This document shows, in pieces, positions 24,190-34,300 of a DNA stretch of 64,000 bases. Below the pieces are notes generated by a model. The model worked only from the letters and a program-made list of their open reading frames with translations, had not been told where the DNA came from and did not search any database. Location of the stretch: the NCBI GenBank assembly GCA_964017045.1, contig OZ024804.1:19640537-19704536 (forward strand), written 5' to 3'. The DNA is from Omphiscola glabra. Its lineage: Eukaryota; Mollusca; Gastropoda; Lymnaeidae. Made by a program: the position numbers and the translations under genes. How positions within the stretch are numbered: position 1 is the stretch's first letter; every line of letters starts with the position of its first letter.

Positions 24190-24860
24190 AGTTGAGTCCA
24201 AAACAAGGAGTAAGAGTTGAGCAATGGACTGATGGTAGAGTGGAGCAATGGACTGAGGGTAAAGTTAGGCAAGTACTGAGGGTAGAGTTGGGCAAGTACT
24301 GAGGGTAAAGTTAGGCAAGTACTGAGGGTAAAGTTAAGCAAGTACTGAGGGTAAAGTTAAGCAAGTACTGAGGGTAAAGTTAGGCAAGTACTGAGGGTAA
24401 AGTTAGGCAAGTACTGAGGGTAAAGTTAGGCAAGTACTGAGGGTAAAGTTAGGCAAGTACTGATGGTAAAGTTAGGCAAGTACTGAGAGTAAAGTTAGGC
24501 AAGTACTGAGGGTAAAGTTAGGCAAGTACTGAGGGTAGAGTTGAGCAATGTACTGAGGGTAGAGTTAGAAAATGGACTGAGTGTAGAGTTAGGCAATGGA
24601 CTGGGTGGAGAGTTAGGCAATGGACTAAGGGTAAAGTTAGGCAATTATTGAGTGTAGAGTTGGGCAATGTACTGAGGGTAGAGTTAGAAAATGGACTGAG
24701 TGTAGAGTTAGGCAATGTACTGGGGGTAGAGTTAGGCAATAGACTGAGGGTAGAGTTAGAAAATGGACTGAGTGTAGAGTTAGGCAATGTACTGGGGGTA
24801 GAGTTAGGCAATGGACTGAGGGTAGAGTTAGGCAATAGACTGAGGGTAGAGCTAAGCAAA
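24190..24860. repeat. 23-24 bp minisatellite, two subtypes
   Basis: 24,243-24,530 holds twelve nearly identical copies of gggtaaagttaggcaagtac plus tga. From 24,530 to 24,860 the unit is 24 bp (gggtagagttaggcaatgga) with longer-period alternation. Translations on both strands are long only because the unit lacks stops. Confidence 0.93.
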
Positions 24861-25160
24861 GGAAGGGCGTAGACTTAATCGAAGAACGGGTGTACATTTG
24901 AGCAAAGACCGGGTGTAGATTTGAGTAAAGGACGGGTGTAGAGTTGAATAAATAACGGGTGTAGAGTTGAGTAAAGATGGGTGTAGAGTTGAGTAAAGGA
25001 CTGGTGTAGAGTTGAGCGAAGAACGAATGTGCACTTGAGCAAAGAACGGGTGTAGAGTTGAGTAAAGGACTGGTGTAGAGTTGAGTAAAGGACTTGTGTA
25101 GTGTTGAGCGTAGAACGAGTGTGCACTTGAGGAAAGAACGGATGTAGAGTTGAGGTCTGC
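24860..25160. repeat. ~23-bp minisatellite, related subtype
   Basis: About 12 copies of gtgtagagttgagtaaagga with variants. It is continuous with the preceding array and shares the tagagtt core, so the two derive from one ancestor. Confidence 0.88.
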
Positions 25161-25204
25161 ATTTGAGGTTAGAAATGAAAATTACTGGGGGTTAACTTAT
25201 TCAC

Positions 25205-25372
25205 TAGTCTGTGTGAAGAGTTAAGTCTCATACTGAGGGTAGAATGGAGCACACGACCTGTAGGAACGTTTGTTTCCTGGGCATGTGGTAGAGTTAAGTC
25301 ACATACCGAGGGTAGAGTGGAGCACATGACCTGGAGGAAGGTTTGCGTCCTGGACATGTGGTAGACTTAAGA
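25205..25372. repeat. ~85-bp tandem duplication
   Basis: Two copies of a block containing agggtagagtggagcaca, gacctg.aggaa and ctggacatgtggtaga. Confidence 0.75.
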
Positions 25373-25631
25373 TTCCGACTTGGTGTTGAGTTGAGTCCTT
25401 GAAAGAAAGTATGATTTTAGCACTGCACTGACGGGTCTTGATCCGGGAAATTGATGATTTATGGACTTGGGATTGAGTTGAACCTATATGAGGATTAGAC
25501 TAGTTCGTTGAATGGAGGCAGAGTAAGGTTTGGAGTGGTATTAGATTTGAGTCACCTTGTTCTCATCCTCAATTCCTTTGGGTTTTTACGGTCATTCAGT
25601 CCTTTAATTAGTTTAATAAGGACTAAAATGG

Positions 25632-25760
25632 GCTCCAGCTCAATGTTCCCTTTAAGTAAGCTGCGCGTCTGCACGGCCGCGCAGCTACGTCACAGACGCC
25701 GCGCAGCAGTTTTGATTATCCGCGCAGGAAATTTTTATAAAAATAAATTCGAACAGGTTT
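25632..25760 (+). mobile_element. Probable DNA-transposon end, GCGC-rich
   Basis: caatgttccctttaag followed by ctgcgcgtctgcacggccgc and gccgcgcagcagtttt; the same arrangement (TGTTCCCTCTAAGCTGCGC) marks one end of old hAT elements in several animals. The second end is not identified. Confidence 0.4.
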
Positions 25761-26859
25761 TTTTAGCATATACAACCATGTTTTTAATTTGATTTAAATA
25801 TATATTTTTGTTCTTCTACTTTTTGCTTAGAACTATTGATTTACATACTTACCGATGCATACCTGATCAAGCTAGCCTGGTTCTGAGCTACCGCCGCCAT
25901 TCATGTAAATTTCGTGGCGTATACTGCGCAATGAATGTGTATAAGTAAATAAATCGCATACATCTAGTTTATTATAAATGTAGTAGCTAATTATTTGTAA
26001 TACTTTTTTTTTAAACGTCATGTCTAAATGTTAGTTAAGCGAACTGTCAGCGTCATCGCTTGCTAAGAAAAAGTGTGGATCAAATTTTAAAATGGAATGG
26101 TTCAATGAATTTGTCCTTTCAGCACTAAAAGATTCGTCGTTATACTATCAAGCGTACTTTCAAGCTGGGGGATATTTTTACATATCGCGAACTTGATGAT
26201 GATGGTGTCTATTGAAATGTGCTTCAAAATTCAAAGTTAATGCAGGTGGTGATTTCTATGCAGGAAAAGGTGGGATGCTTGGAAGCTGGATTATCTTTAA
26301 CAACATATCAAGCTTAAAATGCACACGGACTTCGTTCTATACAGTCAGGTGGTGTACTTTGAATGCTTACAGAAAGTGTCGCTTATTGTGGCATGAGACA
26401 AGCAGGCCCACTCCTGGAGGGGGGCATGGCACTTGTCAGTGGCCCAATCTAGATAGGAGACCACCCTTTTTCGAGTTTTTTTTTCTCATACGGAGCACGA
26501 CCTTTATCATTTGGTAGCTAATCATTCTTAGGCCCCCACACTGTACTTAGCTCTCAGCTTTGGCTCTAACTCTAAGAAACTGTATCATGCACAGCGACAA
26601 CACCCCGACTAACGGTTTCGACTAGGCGGCAAACCAGGTTGAGAGTTTCGTTATTTAAAGTCTTGTCCCTGGTTGACTTTAAATTATTGTAAACGATTGA
26701 ATCCGGAACATTGTGCCGAAGAACCACTACTTAGTCAACGGACAAAAGGCTGAAACAGTGAATTGATGTGAATCGCTGAAAGCATGGCCAGACACATAGA
26801 ACGACATGGTCATTCACTGCACGCAATCCCATCACCAGCTATCTCGACAATGTCTTGAT
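25761..26859. other. Intergenic, no gene seen
   Basis: A plus-strand frame at 26,212-26,517 has no domain or splice support. The region may contain the body of the element starting at 25,632. Confidence 0.4.
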
Positions 26860-27225
26860 ACTGTATCAATATGGCATTGTGCGAGAGAGTGAGGCTGCTG
26901 GATCAAGATGGTATTGGGCGAGACAGTGAGGCTGCTGTATCAAGATGGTTTTGGGCGAGAGAGTGAGGCTGCTGTATCAAGATGGCAGTGGGCGAGAGAG
27001 TGAGGCTGCTGTATCAAGATGGTTTTGGGCGAGAGAGTGAGGCTGCTGTATCAATATGGCATTGTGCGAGAGAGTGAGGCTGCTGGATCAAGATGGTATT
27101 GGGCGAGACAGTGAGGCTGCTGTATCAAGATGGTTTTGGGCGAGAGAGTGAGGCTTCTGTATCAAGATGGCAGTGGGCGAGAGAGAGAGGCTGCTGTACC
27201 AAGATGGCAGAGAGCGTGAGAGTGA
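26860..27225. repeat. 37-bp minisatellite
   Basis: About ten copies of a unit with gaggctgctgtatcaagatg then gcattgggcgagagagt. A block of about four units at the left recurs with the same variants, showing block duplication. The flank after the array (gatgactcg.gcaactcttcttaact, about 27,229-27,260) is repeated at about 27,368-27,400 together with one unit. Confidence 0.9.
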
Positions 27226-27689
27226 GGCTGATGACTCGTGCAACTCTTCTTAACTAAAATCCTAATCACAGCGCATGCCACATAATCAACACTCATTTCA
27301 TCGAAGTACTTATTCAAAATTCATGTCTTGCTGCTGTAACAAGATGGCATTGGGCGAGAGGGTGAGGATGATGACTCGCGCAACTCTTCTTAACTTAAAT
27401 CCAAATCACTTAATCATCACTCATTTTATTGAAGTACATATCTAAAATTCATATGGTGATGGGCAACCCGCGATGCGGCAGGTGTGGGTACACTGGCAGC
27501 TGTAGTCGCAAACCTGTTCATATGTCCTGCAGGCCATATAGACATTCATCACTGAAAAGCAGCAGCAGTGGTGTCCGGCAGTCTTCTGACCGACTGAACA
27601 GTCCTCTTTAGGAACACACTGCTCACCGTCATGGTATGAGGAAGAGGCTAGAAATGGTGCGCTAATCATTGTCTGCTCCACTCCTCCCT

Positions 27690-28466
27690 ATCCAGCATAA
27701 CCGCAGTTGGAGTGGACCGTATCTATGTGGTCAAAATTGAAAGATAAAAACAATCCAATTAAAAGTCGGTCCATGGAATGTCACATTCTACAGGATAAAG
27801 ACGACGCTCACAGACCTCAGAGAAGAACAACCCTTATAGGAGATGAACTAGCAAGATACGAGGTGAACATCGCAGGCATTAGCGAGACCCGGCTTGCAGG
27901 AGAGGGCGAACTTTGTTAAAAGGGCTCTGGATAAACCTTCTTTTGGAGTGGCAGAGGAAGCGAGGAGCGTCGCGAGGCTAGTGTTGGTTTTGCTTTTAAA
28001 CTATAATGTTAAACATGATTTCTGGTCTTCCAAAAGAGTCAAAGATATGATAATGACAATAAAACTCCCTCTCATCATGTCTGGAAGAAAACACCTCAAA
28101 ATTATAAGCTGATATGCTCCAAAAAGGACAACCCCAGATAAAGTAAAAACCAAATTCTACGAGGTTTTGTACACTGTCATATTAGACGTAACAAAGCAGG
28201 AAGAGCTAATAATTCTTGGTTACTTTAGTCCTCGAGTTGGTAGCAACCCCATCGCTTGGCATGGGACTTTAGGAAAGTATGTAGTGGGCCAGTGCTACAG
28301 TAAAGGTCTTCTCTTGTTTCAGACATGTGTTGAGCATTAATTGCTGATTACTAATGCGATTGTTAACTTCTGGCACGTAATTGGATTGTTGGATGCACTC
28401 TCGTTCAAGTTCAAAGCATTGGCATATCATCAACTATGTCATCATCAGGCAGAAGGACAGTCAAGA
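27690..28466 (+). pseudogene. LINE A, 5' part: endonuclease domain, degenerate
   Basis: Pieces of an APE-type LINE endonuclease in several frames: VGPWNV (about 27,764), GDELARYEVNIAGISETRLA (27,840-27,900), MIMTIKLPLIMSGRKHLKII, LIILGYFSPRVGSNP (28,205) and KHWHIINYVIIRQKDSQD (28,413-28,466). These correspond to the strands carrying the catalytic E, D, N and H. The sequence breaks exactly at aaga (28,463-28,466), and the next expected residues, DVRV..TDHR, appear at 36,454 on the far side of LINE B and the Gypsy element. LINE A is therefore one element split by later insertions. Confidence 0.8.
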
Positions 28467-30027
28467 TTAGCCTAAGAAATCTTTCTGTCACTGACAATCT
28501 TTTTTCAATCGACGCTGTGCACAAGCTATGTTCAGCAGACTAAAGAGCAGCGCATGTCACTCCCATCTACAAGAAAGAGGACCGTTCCTATCCTTCAAAC
28601 TATAACTGATATCCCTTACCAGCGTAGTATGCAAATTGTTGGAGCTCAAAATCGTAATCGCAGTCATGAAGCCTCTTGAAAGCCAAAATAAACTCAATAA
28701 CTGTCAACATTGCTTCCGAGTCTCTAGATCATGTGAGACCCATCTCCATGAATTTGTGGAAGACTTGATGACCAATCTGGAGAGCAGCAAGCAAAATGTC
28801 GTGCTGGTGATGGACTTCTCAAAGGCTTTTGACCGTGTCAATCATGGTTTGCTTCCACAAAAATTCCAGTGATATAGCCTCAAAGGCATTATTAAAATAT
28901 GGATCTTTAGCTTCCTCAGCAACCGATACCGATCTATATTGGTGGACGGTACACGTTCCTCCTTTGTCGGTGTTAAGTTATTTGTCCCCAATGGATCGGT
29001 GCTAGGCCCCTTTTTGTTCCTAGTTTCCTAGTATACATCAATGACCTACCCGAGAAATTGACATACCAAGCAAGACTGTTCACAGATACCACGCTCTGTA
29101 TAGGACGATCGCCAACAGATCTGACCAGGACCAGCTGCAACAGGATCTCAATCGGTTTGCTGAGTGAGTGATGAGCTGTGACATGGAATTTTGTCCTGCA
29201 AAGTGCCAGACACTGTCAGGCTCTACAAATTATACTCCTATACAGTAACACTACGAATTGAATGGCAATATACTTGAGCAAGTGTCTTCCCTAAGGCACC
29301 TTGGTGTTACCATTAAAAGAGAAGTCCGCTAAGACAAGCATATTAACAATGTTTGCGAACATGCATCCAAGACCCTGGATTCTTAAGGCGTAATCTAAAG
29401 ATCGGCAACACCAGTTTGAAAGAAATTGCCTACAATGCCTTTGTCCGGCTGCTTTTAGGTTACGCATCTTCAGTCTGGGACCCATTTACTCACAATAGCA
29501 TCGTTAGTGTGAAGGTGGTCCAGCGACGGGCAGCATGCTTTGTCCGGAACAACTACAGGAATACCTCTAGTGTTGGCAGCATGCTGGAAACAGTGGGCTT
29601 GCCGCTATTGGAGGAAGACCAAAATTATCCAGGTTCTACAAGATGTACAAGATAAATAATGCTCTGGTCCACAGCTCCAGCATTAAACAGAAACTCGTCC
29701 ATCTCCTTCATAGAAAGTCCATGGCAATCAGTTCCGACTCACACCACGGGGAAGCTAGAAAAGGAACTGCTCATTTAAGCCAAAGACTATCAGGTACTGT
29801 AACAAGCATTTAAAAGAAACAGTTTAGGTGACAACAATTGACACAGTTGCGTGTTTTGCCTCAGGCCTTCCAACCCCCAGTGCATGATTCCCTCACTAAG
29901 TAGCCCTTGCAACCATTCAAATATCTTCATCAACACCAGGCACAGAAACATTTCGAATCTCTTGTGCATGCATAGGAGCCAGAATGATCAATAATTTGAT
30001 CGCAGGCCCTAAATATCTTAATATATA
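28467..30027 (+). pseudogene. LINE B (CR1/Jockey type), 5'-truncated, inserted in LINE A
   Basis: Starts inside the reverse transcriptase (EIFLSLTIFFQS) and runs through NCQHCFRVSRSCETHLHEFV, VLVMDFSKAFDRVNHGLLPQ (motif A, about 28,802-28,860), LLLGYASSVWDPFTHNSI, VQRRAACFVRNNYRNTSSVG and the 3' UTR block cataggagccagaatgatca. It has many stops and shifts. Its tail resumes at 36,443 as gaagaagaag after the Gypsy element; the LINE B copy at 55.1-56.9 kb ends the same way (acatatagaagaaatagaag). The target duplication with LINE A is short (aaga at 28,463-28,466 and 36,453-36,456). Confidence 0.85.
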
Positions 30028-30368
30028 TGTGGCAATGTGCCACTTTTTCTATGTATAATTTGTTTGCATAAGGTGGCATCTACCTATGTTGCAGGGTGCC
30101 ACCTATGGGTCACACGAGGTTTTCTGCCAGGCATCCACGTCATGAGCTGGGTATGCCTGTCCCACGGGGAACTGGTAAAACAGCTCATGACGTGGACACA
30201 GGGTGACTAGTTAAGCAGGGGAAATGTGAACTCGGGGCAGTCTTTTTGACGGGTTGATGTGTTGCAAAGTGTGGAGAGGACGGATTGTACCTTTTTACAT
30301 TAAACAACGCTATAGTTCTCAGGACCTGCTTTTTTGTTTGTGTTTTAACCTGTAACCACCCGGCTACA
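30028..30368 (+). repeat. 5' LTR
   Basis: 341 bp, TGTGGCAATG...CGGCTACA. Contains a perfect 16-bp inverted repeat (30,134-30,149 with 30,181-30,196) carrying an ACGTCA/TGACGT core of CRE type in each arm, a smaller gtggc/gccac hairpin at the very start, and ATTAAA near 30,298, a possible polyadenylation signal. It should drive transcription of the element. Confidence 0.95.
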
Positions 30369-30371
30369 GTT

Positions 30372-30388
30372 TGGCGTCGTCGGCAGGG
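30372..30388 (+). promoter_or_regulatory. Primer-binding site candidate
   Basis: tggcgtcgtcggcaggg begins 3 nt after the 5' LTR. PBSs of LTR elements begin TGG to pair with the CCA end of a tRNA. I cannot name the tRNA from the sequence alone. Confidence 0.65.
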
Positions 30389-30451
30389 TCTCATCTGAGA
30401 ACAGCTTCTTTTTTTTTAAAAGGTAACAATCATAGACCGACAGACCGACCG

Positions 30452-31381
30452 ATGGAACAAAAGGTTACAGAACAGTTCCAACTAGCAACAAGACTACCCA
30501 AGCTGCCCATATTTTCTGGGGAGAGCGGGGCCGAGCAGTTTGTAAAGGAAGTCAAGCTATTCCTACAACTGCAACCCATGCCAACAGCGGCAGCGGTCAC
30601 CTGGATATTGGGCGCCTTAGACGGATGGGCTCGTCAGTATGTTCTAGACCGAGATGCCGAGACCATAGACACTCCCGATAAGCTGCTGCACCTGATTTTA
30701 CAGAACTGGGGAGAGCAGCGAGAGGGCACGGCACTAGCTGCGTCATTCTACCGCCGGCAACAAGGACTTGGAGAGACAATTGAGGACTATGCGACCGAAT
30801 TAAGTAGTCTCTATATGTTAGCAAATTCGGCACGACCTGGCATCCTAGCCGGGGACACGCTAAGAGACGCTTTCATACACGGGCTGCAACCGGCCGAATT
30901 ACGCAGAGATGTCAAGGCCTATGCCAGGCTACACCCTGGTTTCTCATTTGAAGACGTCCGCCGCGAGGGACAACGCTGGATGCGTGAGGACCTGTCGGAT
31001 GTCGCCGCCACCCAGCTCGCGGTATCATCGTCATCTGAACTTACCGAACTAACAACCAGAATGATTGCTCGAATCGACCAGCAAATAGTAGCCCTGGCCG
31101 AAAGATATACTCCTCCATTGCATCAGCGGAAAAGGGACCGAGATGACCAGGTCAACGAGTCTCCGCCCATGCAACGGCAGCAGCCACGCCCTCAAACTCC
31201 ACGCACGGACGCCCGATGCTTCTGGTGCAATCGAAAGGGTCACCGTGAACATGAATGTTTGGCCAAGAGGAATTACATGTCTCAAAGGGGTGGACATGCA
31301 CGACATCAGGGGACACAGCAGGTCCAACGAAGACAACAGTCCACATGGAGACAACTACCAACGAACCAGGGAAACTTCTAG
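30452..31381 (+). CDS. gag: Gag polyprotein of the Gypsy element
   Basis: 309 aa from the ATG at 30,452; the frame is open upstream but that part is leader. Gag packages the element RNA and forms the cytoplasmic particle. Residues around 20-200 have the helical make-up of a Gypsy capsid (QLATRLPKLPIFSGES, GTALAASFYRRQQGLGETIE, ALRDAFIHGLQ-like). A single zinc knuckle CFWCNRKGHREHEC (CX2CX4HX4C) lies at residues 256-269, binding RNA. The stop at 31,379-31,381 follows a slippery heptamer by one codon, so a fraction of ribosomes continue into pol. The frame is intact, with no stops or shifts. Confidence 0.93.
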   Translation: MEQKVTEQFQLATRLPKLPIFSGESGAEQFVKEVKLFLQLQPMPTAAAVTWILGALDGWARQYVLDRDAETIDTPDKLLHLILQNWGEQREGTALAASFYRRQQGLGETIEDYATELSSLYMLANSARPGILAGDTLRDAFIHGLQPAELRRDVKAYARLHPGFSFEDVRREGQRWMREDLSDVAATQLAVSSSSELTELTTRMIARIDQQIVALAERYTPPLHQRKRDRDDQVNESPPMQRQQPRPQTPRTDARCFWCNRKGHREHECLAKRNYMSQRGGHARHQGTQQVQRRQQSTWRQLPTNQGNF

Positions 31382-34300
31382 ACCCCGTTGCTGTCAGCCG
31401 ACACGTAACGGGGGCTCCGGTAAGTGCCGAAACCGGATGCCCAACTCTGGAGGTCGTCCTAGATGGGCATCCGGTTTCGGCACTTATGGATACAGGCAGT
31501 GAAGTCAGTACCGTCACTGAATCATGGGCAGTGCAAAATCTTGGCCACCTCAACCTACAACGCGGTTTCATCATCCTACGAGCCGTAAATGGAGCAGAGG
31601 TGCCATACGTGGGGATTTTAACTGTGGACGTACAACTGTTAGGACAGACCTTAGAGAACGTTCCCATTCTTGTTGTGAAGACACCTAGTGATCTGGGCAC
31701 CCAGATTCGAAAGCAAGAAATGCCAGCACTGATAGGCATGAACATGTTAAAACATTGCCTCCCTAGTGCCACCAATGTGCCGGCACTCCTGAAAGTCACA
31801 GTGCGAGAGGTAAGGGCAGAGCTGAAAGCTAGGCCAAAGACTGCCAGAGTAGCGGAGAGAGTTTTTATTCCTGCCCTATCCATAGCTAATCTCCGAATTT
31901 TCAGCATCAAGACGTCCCATCCACTGATGGCGGCGCCGGGTTCAACATACCTACCACCGGGTCTACTCGTCATCCCCACATTGCTGGACTCTACTAGCAC
32001 CCCATTTGTGCGAGTCGCTAACCTTTCTGCAGAAGGCATATTTCTGCCGAGGAGGACTCAGATAGCTCAGCTGGAACCCGTGGAGACAGTAGAAACAAAT
32101 GAGCAAGTACACTTTTCTGCGACAACTAGTGAACTACTAGTGTCCTGTGAGAGAGAACAAACAAGAGAACACACCAAACTACCTGAATCTCTAAAGGTAG
32201 ACTTGCAGGGGTTGGATCTGAGTAGCGTTCAGCGTCAACGGCTAGAAGAACTTCTCATTCGACGAGCCGCTGCTTTCGCACGGGATGAAAATGATTTAGG
32301 TTATACAGATGCCGTACACCACCGCATCAGGACGTCGGACGAAAAACCAGTCGCCCAGCCATATCGCAGACTACCACCGCAACAATTGCAAGAAGTAAAA
32401 GAGCATATACGGGGACTCATAGAAAAGAAAATCGTTACGGAGAGCCATAGCCCGTACGCGGCACCGATTGTTCCGGTGAGGAAGCGTGATGGGAGCATTA
32501 GACTCACAGTGGACTACAGGCGCTTAAATCAGAAAACAATGGGCGATGCCTATCCTCTGCCACGCATCCAAGAGTCATTCGATGCCTTGGTTGGGGCACA
32601 GTTCTTTTCAACCCTGGATCTTGCTAGTGGATACCATCAGATAGCGATGCATCCGGATGACCAACACAAGACGGCTTTCATTACTCCCCTGGGCCTATTT
32701 GAATACACCCGTATGCCCATTGGACTCACATCTGCCCCAGCAACCTTCCAGCGACTGATGCAGAGAACTATGGATGACTATCTTTATCAATTTCTATTGG
32801 TTTACCTGGATGACCTACTTATATACTCCAGTACCTTTGATGAACACTTGGAACACCTTGATCGGCTATTGTGTCGCATTATCGAGACTGGGCTAAAACT
32901 TCATCCACGTAAATGTCAGTTTCTGCGGCGTGAAGTCAATTTTCTAGGTCACACCATCTCAGCCCAAGGAGTTGGCTGTGACAATGCCAAAGTCGAGGTT
33001 GTGAGAAACTGGCCCATTCCGACAACTACGACAGAGCTACGCAGTTTTCTCGGGTTTGCCAGTTATTACAGACAATTTATCGTGGGATTTGCAAGAATTG
33101 CAGGACCACTCCACGACCTCGTGACGACAGGTAGTAAACAGTCTAACAAGAAGACCCACAAGATAGGACAACTGTGGGAAGAACGGCACCAACAAGCATT
33201 TGAGCGCCTTAAGGAAGCCCTTACATCAGCACCAACTCTTGGCTACGCTGATTTTACGAAGCCTTTCATCCTTGAAACGGATGCTAGCCATGAGGGACTT
33301 AGTGGGATTCTATCACAGGAACAGAACGGCGCACGACGCATAATCGCTTATGCTAGCCGACGCCTTAGACCAACAGAGAAAAATCAAGCCCTATACAGTA
33401 GCTTAAAGCTAGAGTTTCTGGCAATGAAATGGGCTATCAGTGAAAAGTTTCGTCATTATTTGATAGGCGCATCTTTCAAGGTGTATACAGACAATAATCC
33501 TTTGGTGCATTTTCGAACCGCACCACTTGGGGCGCTGGAACAACGCTGGGCAGCACAGCTGGCACAGTTCAACTTTGAAATACAATACCGACCGGGCCGA
33601 CTAAACCCAGCTGATGCTCTCTCTAGAATGCCTTTGGAACTCTCCACTGACACTCCTGTACCATCGGATATCGCCATGGCCCAGGAAATCTACTACCAGA
33701 GACAATATTGCATGCCGCCGGTCGAGACTCCACCGTCAGCGAACGTTCGGTCTCAGGATAGCCGTTCAACTGCTACCCCGCCTTTTTCACAAACACATGG
33801 GGAAATAAGTACATTTTTACCTAGATTACCCCAGAGCGAGTTAGTGCAACGACAGAGGAATGATGAAAACATCGGCCCACTACTTGCGTCGTGGCCAGGA
33901 AAACCCCCACCAGATCGTGGTAACCGGACTATGATTCGCCAGCATAAAAGATTGGTACTACAAGATGGACTTTTATTCAGTAAAGTAGTCGATCCACTCC
34001 AAAGCACCTGTATTCAGCTTCTTCTCCCAACAAGTTTGATACCCGACATAATGTACTCCCTGCATGATGACATGGGGCACCAAGGAGTAGACAGAACCAC
34101 TGGTCTGATGCGCTCTCGTGTGTATTGGCCCGGCATACATGCACAAATCAAAGAATACATCGCTAAATGCAGTAGGTGCACTATGGGACGCCTCCCCAGC
34201 ACAATACATACAACATCCACCCCAATTGTTGCAAGCTACCCGTTGGAAGTAATCGCTATTGACTTCACTAAGTTAGAGCAAGCGAGCGACGGGAGAGAGG

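Noticed and set aside
24518..24872. Long frames on both strands with repeated L-P-N-S-T-L or E-L-G-N
   Set aside because: Stop-free 24-bp repeat; frames exist on both strands for the same reason.
31152..32039. 295-codon open frame on the minus strand
   Set aside because: It lies antisense to gag-pol, has no domain, and follows from the base composition of the sense frame.
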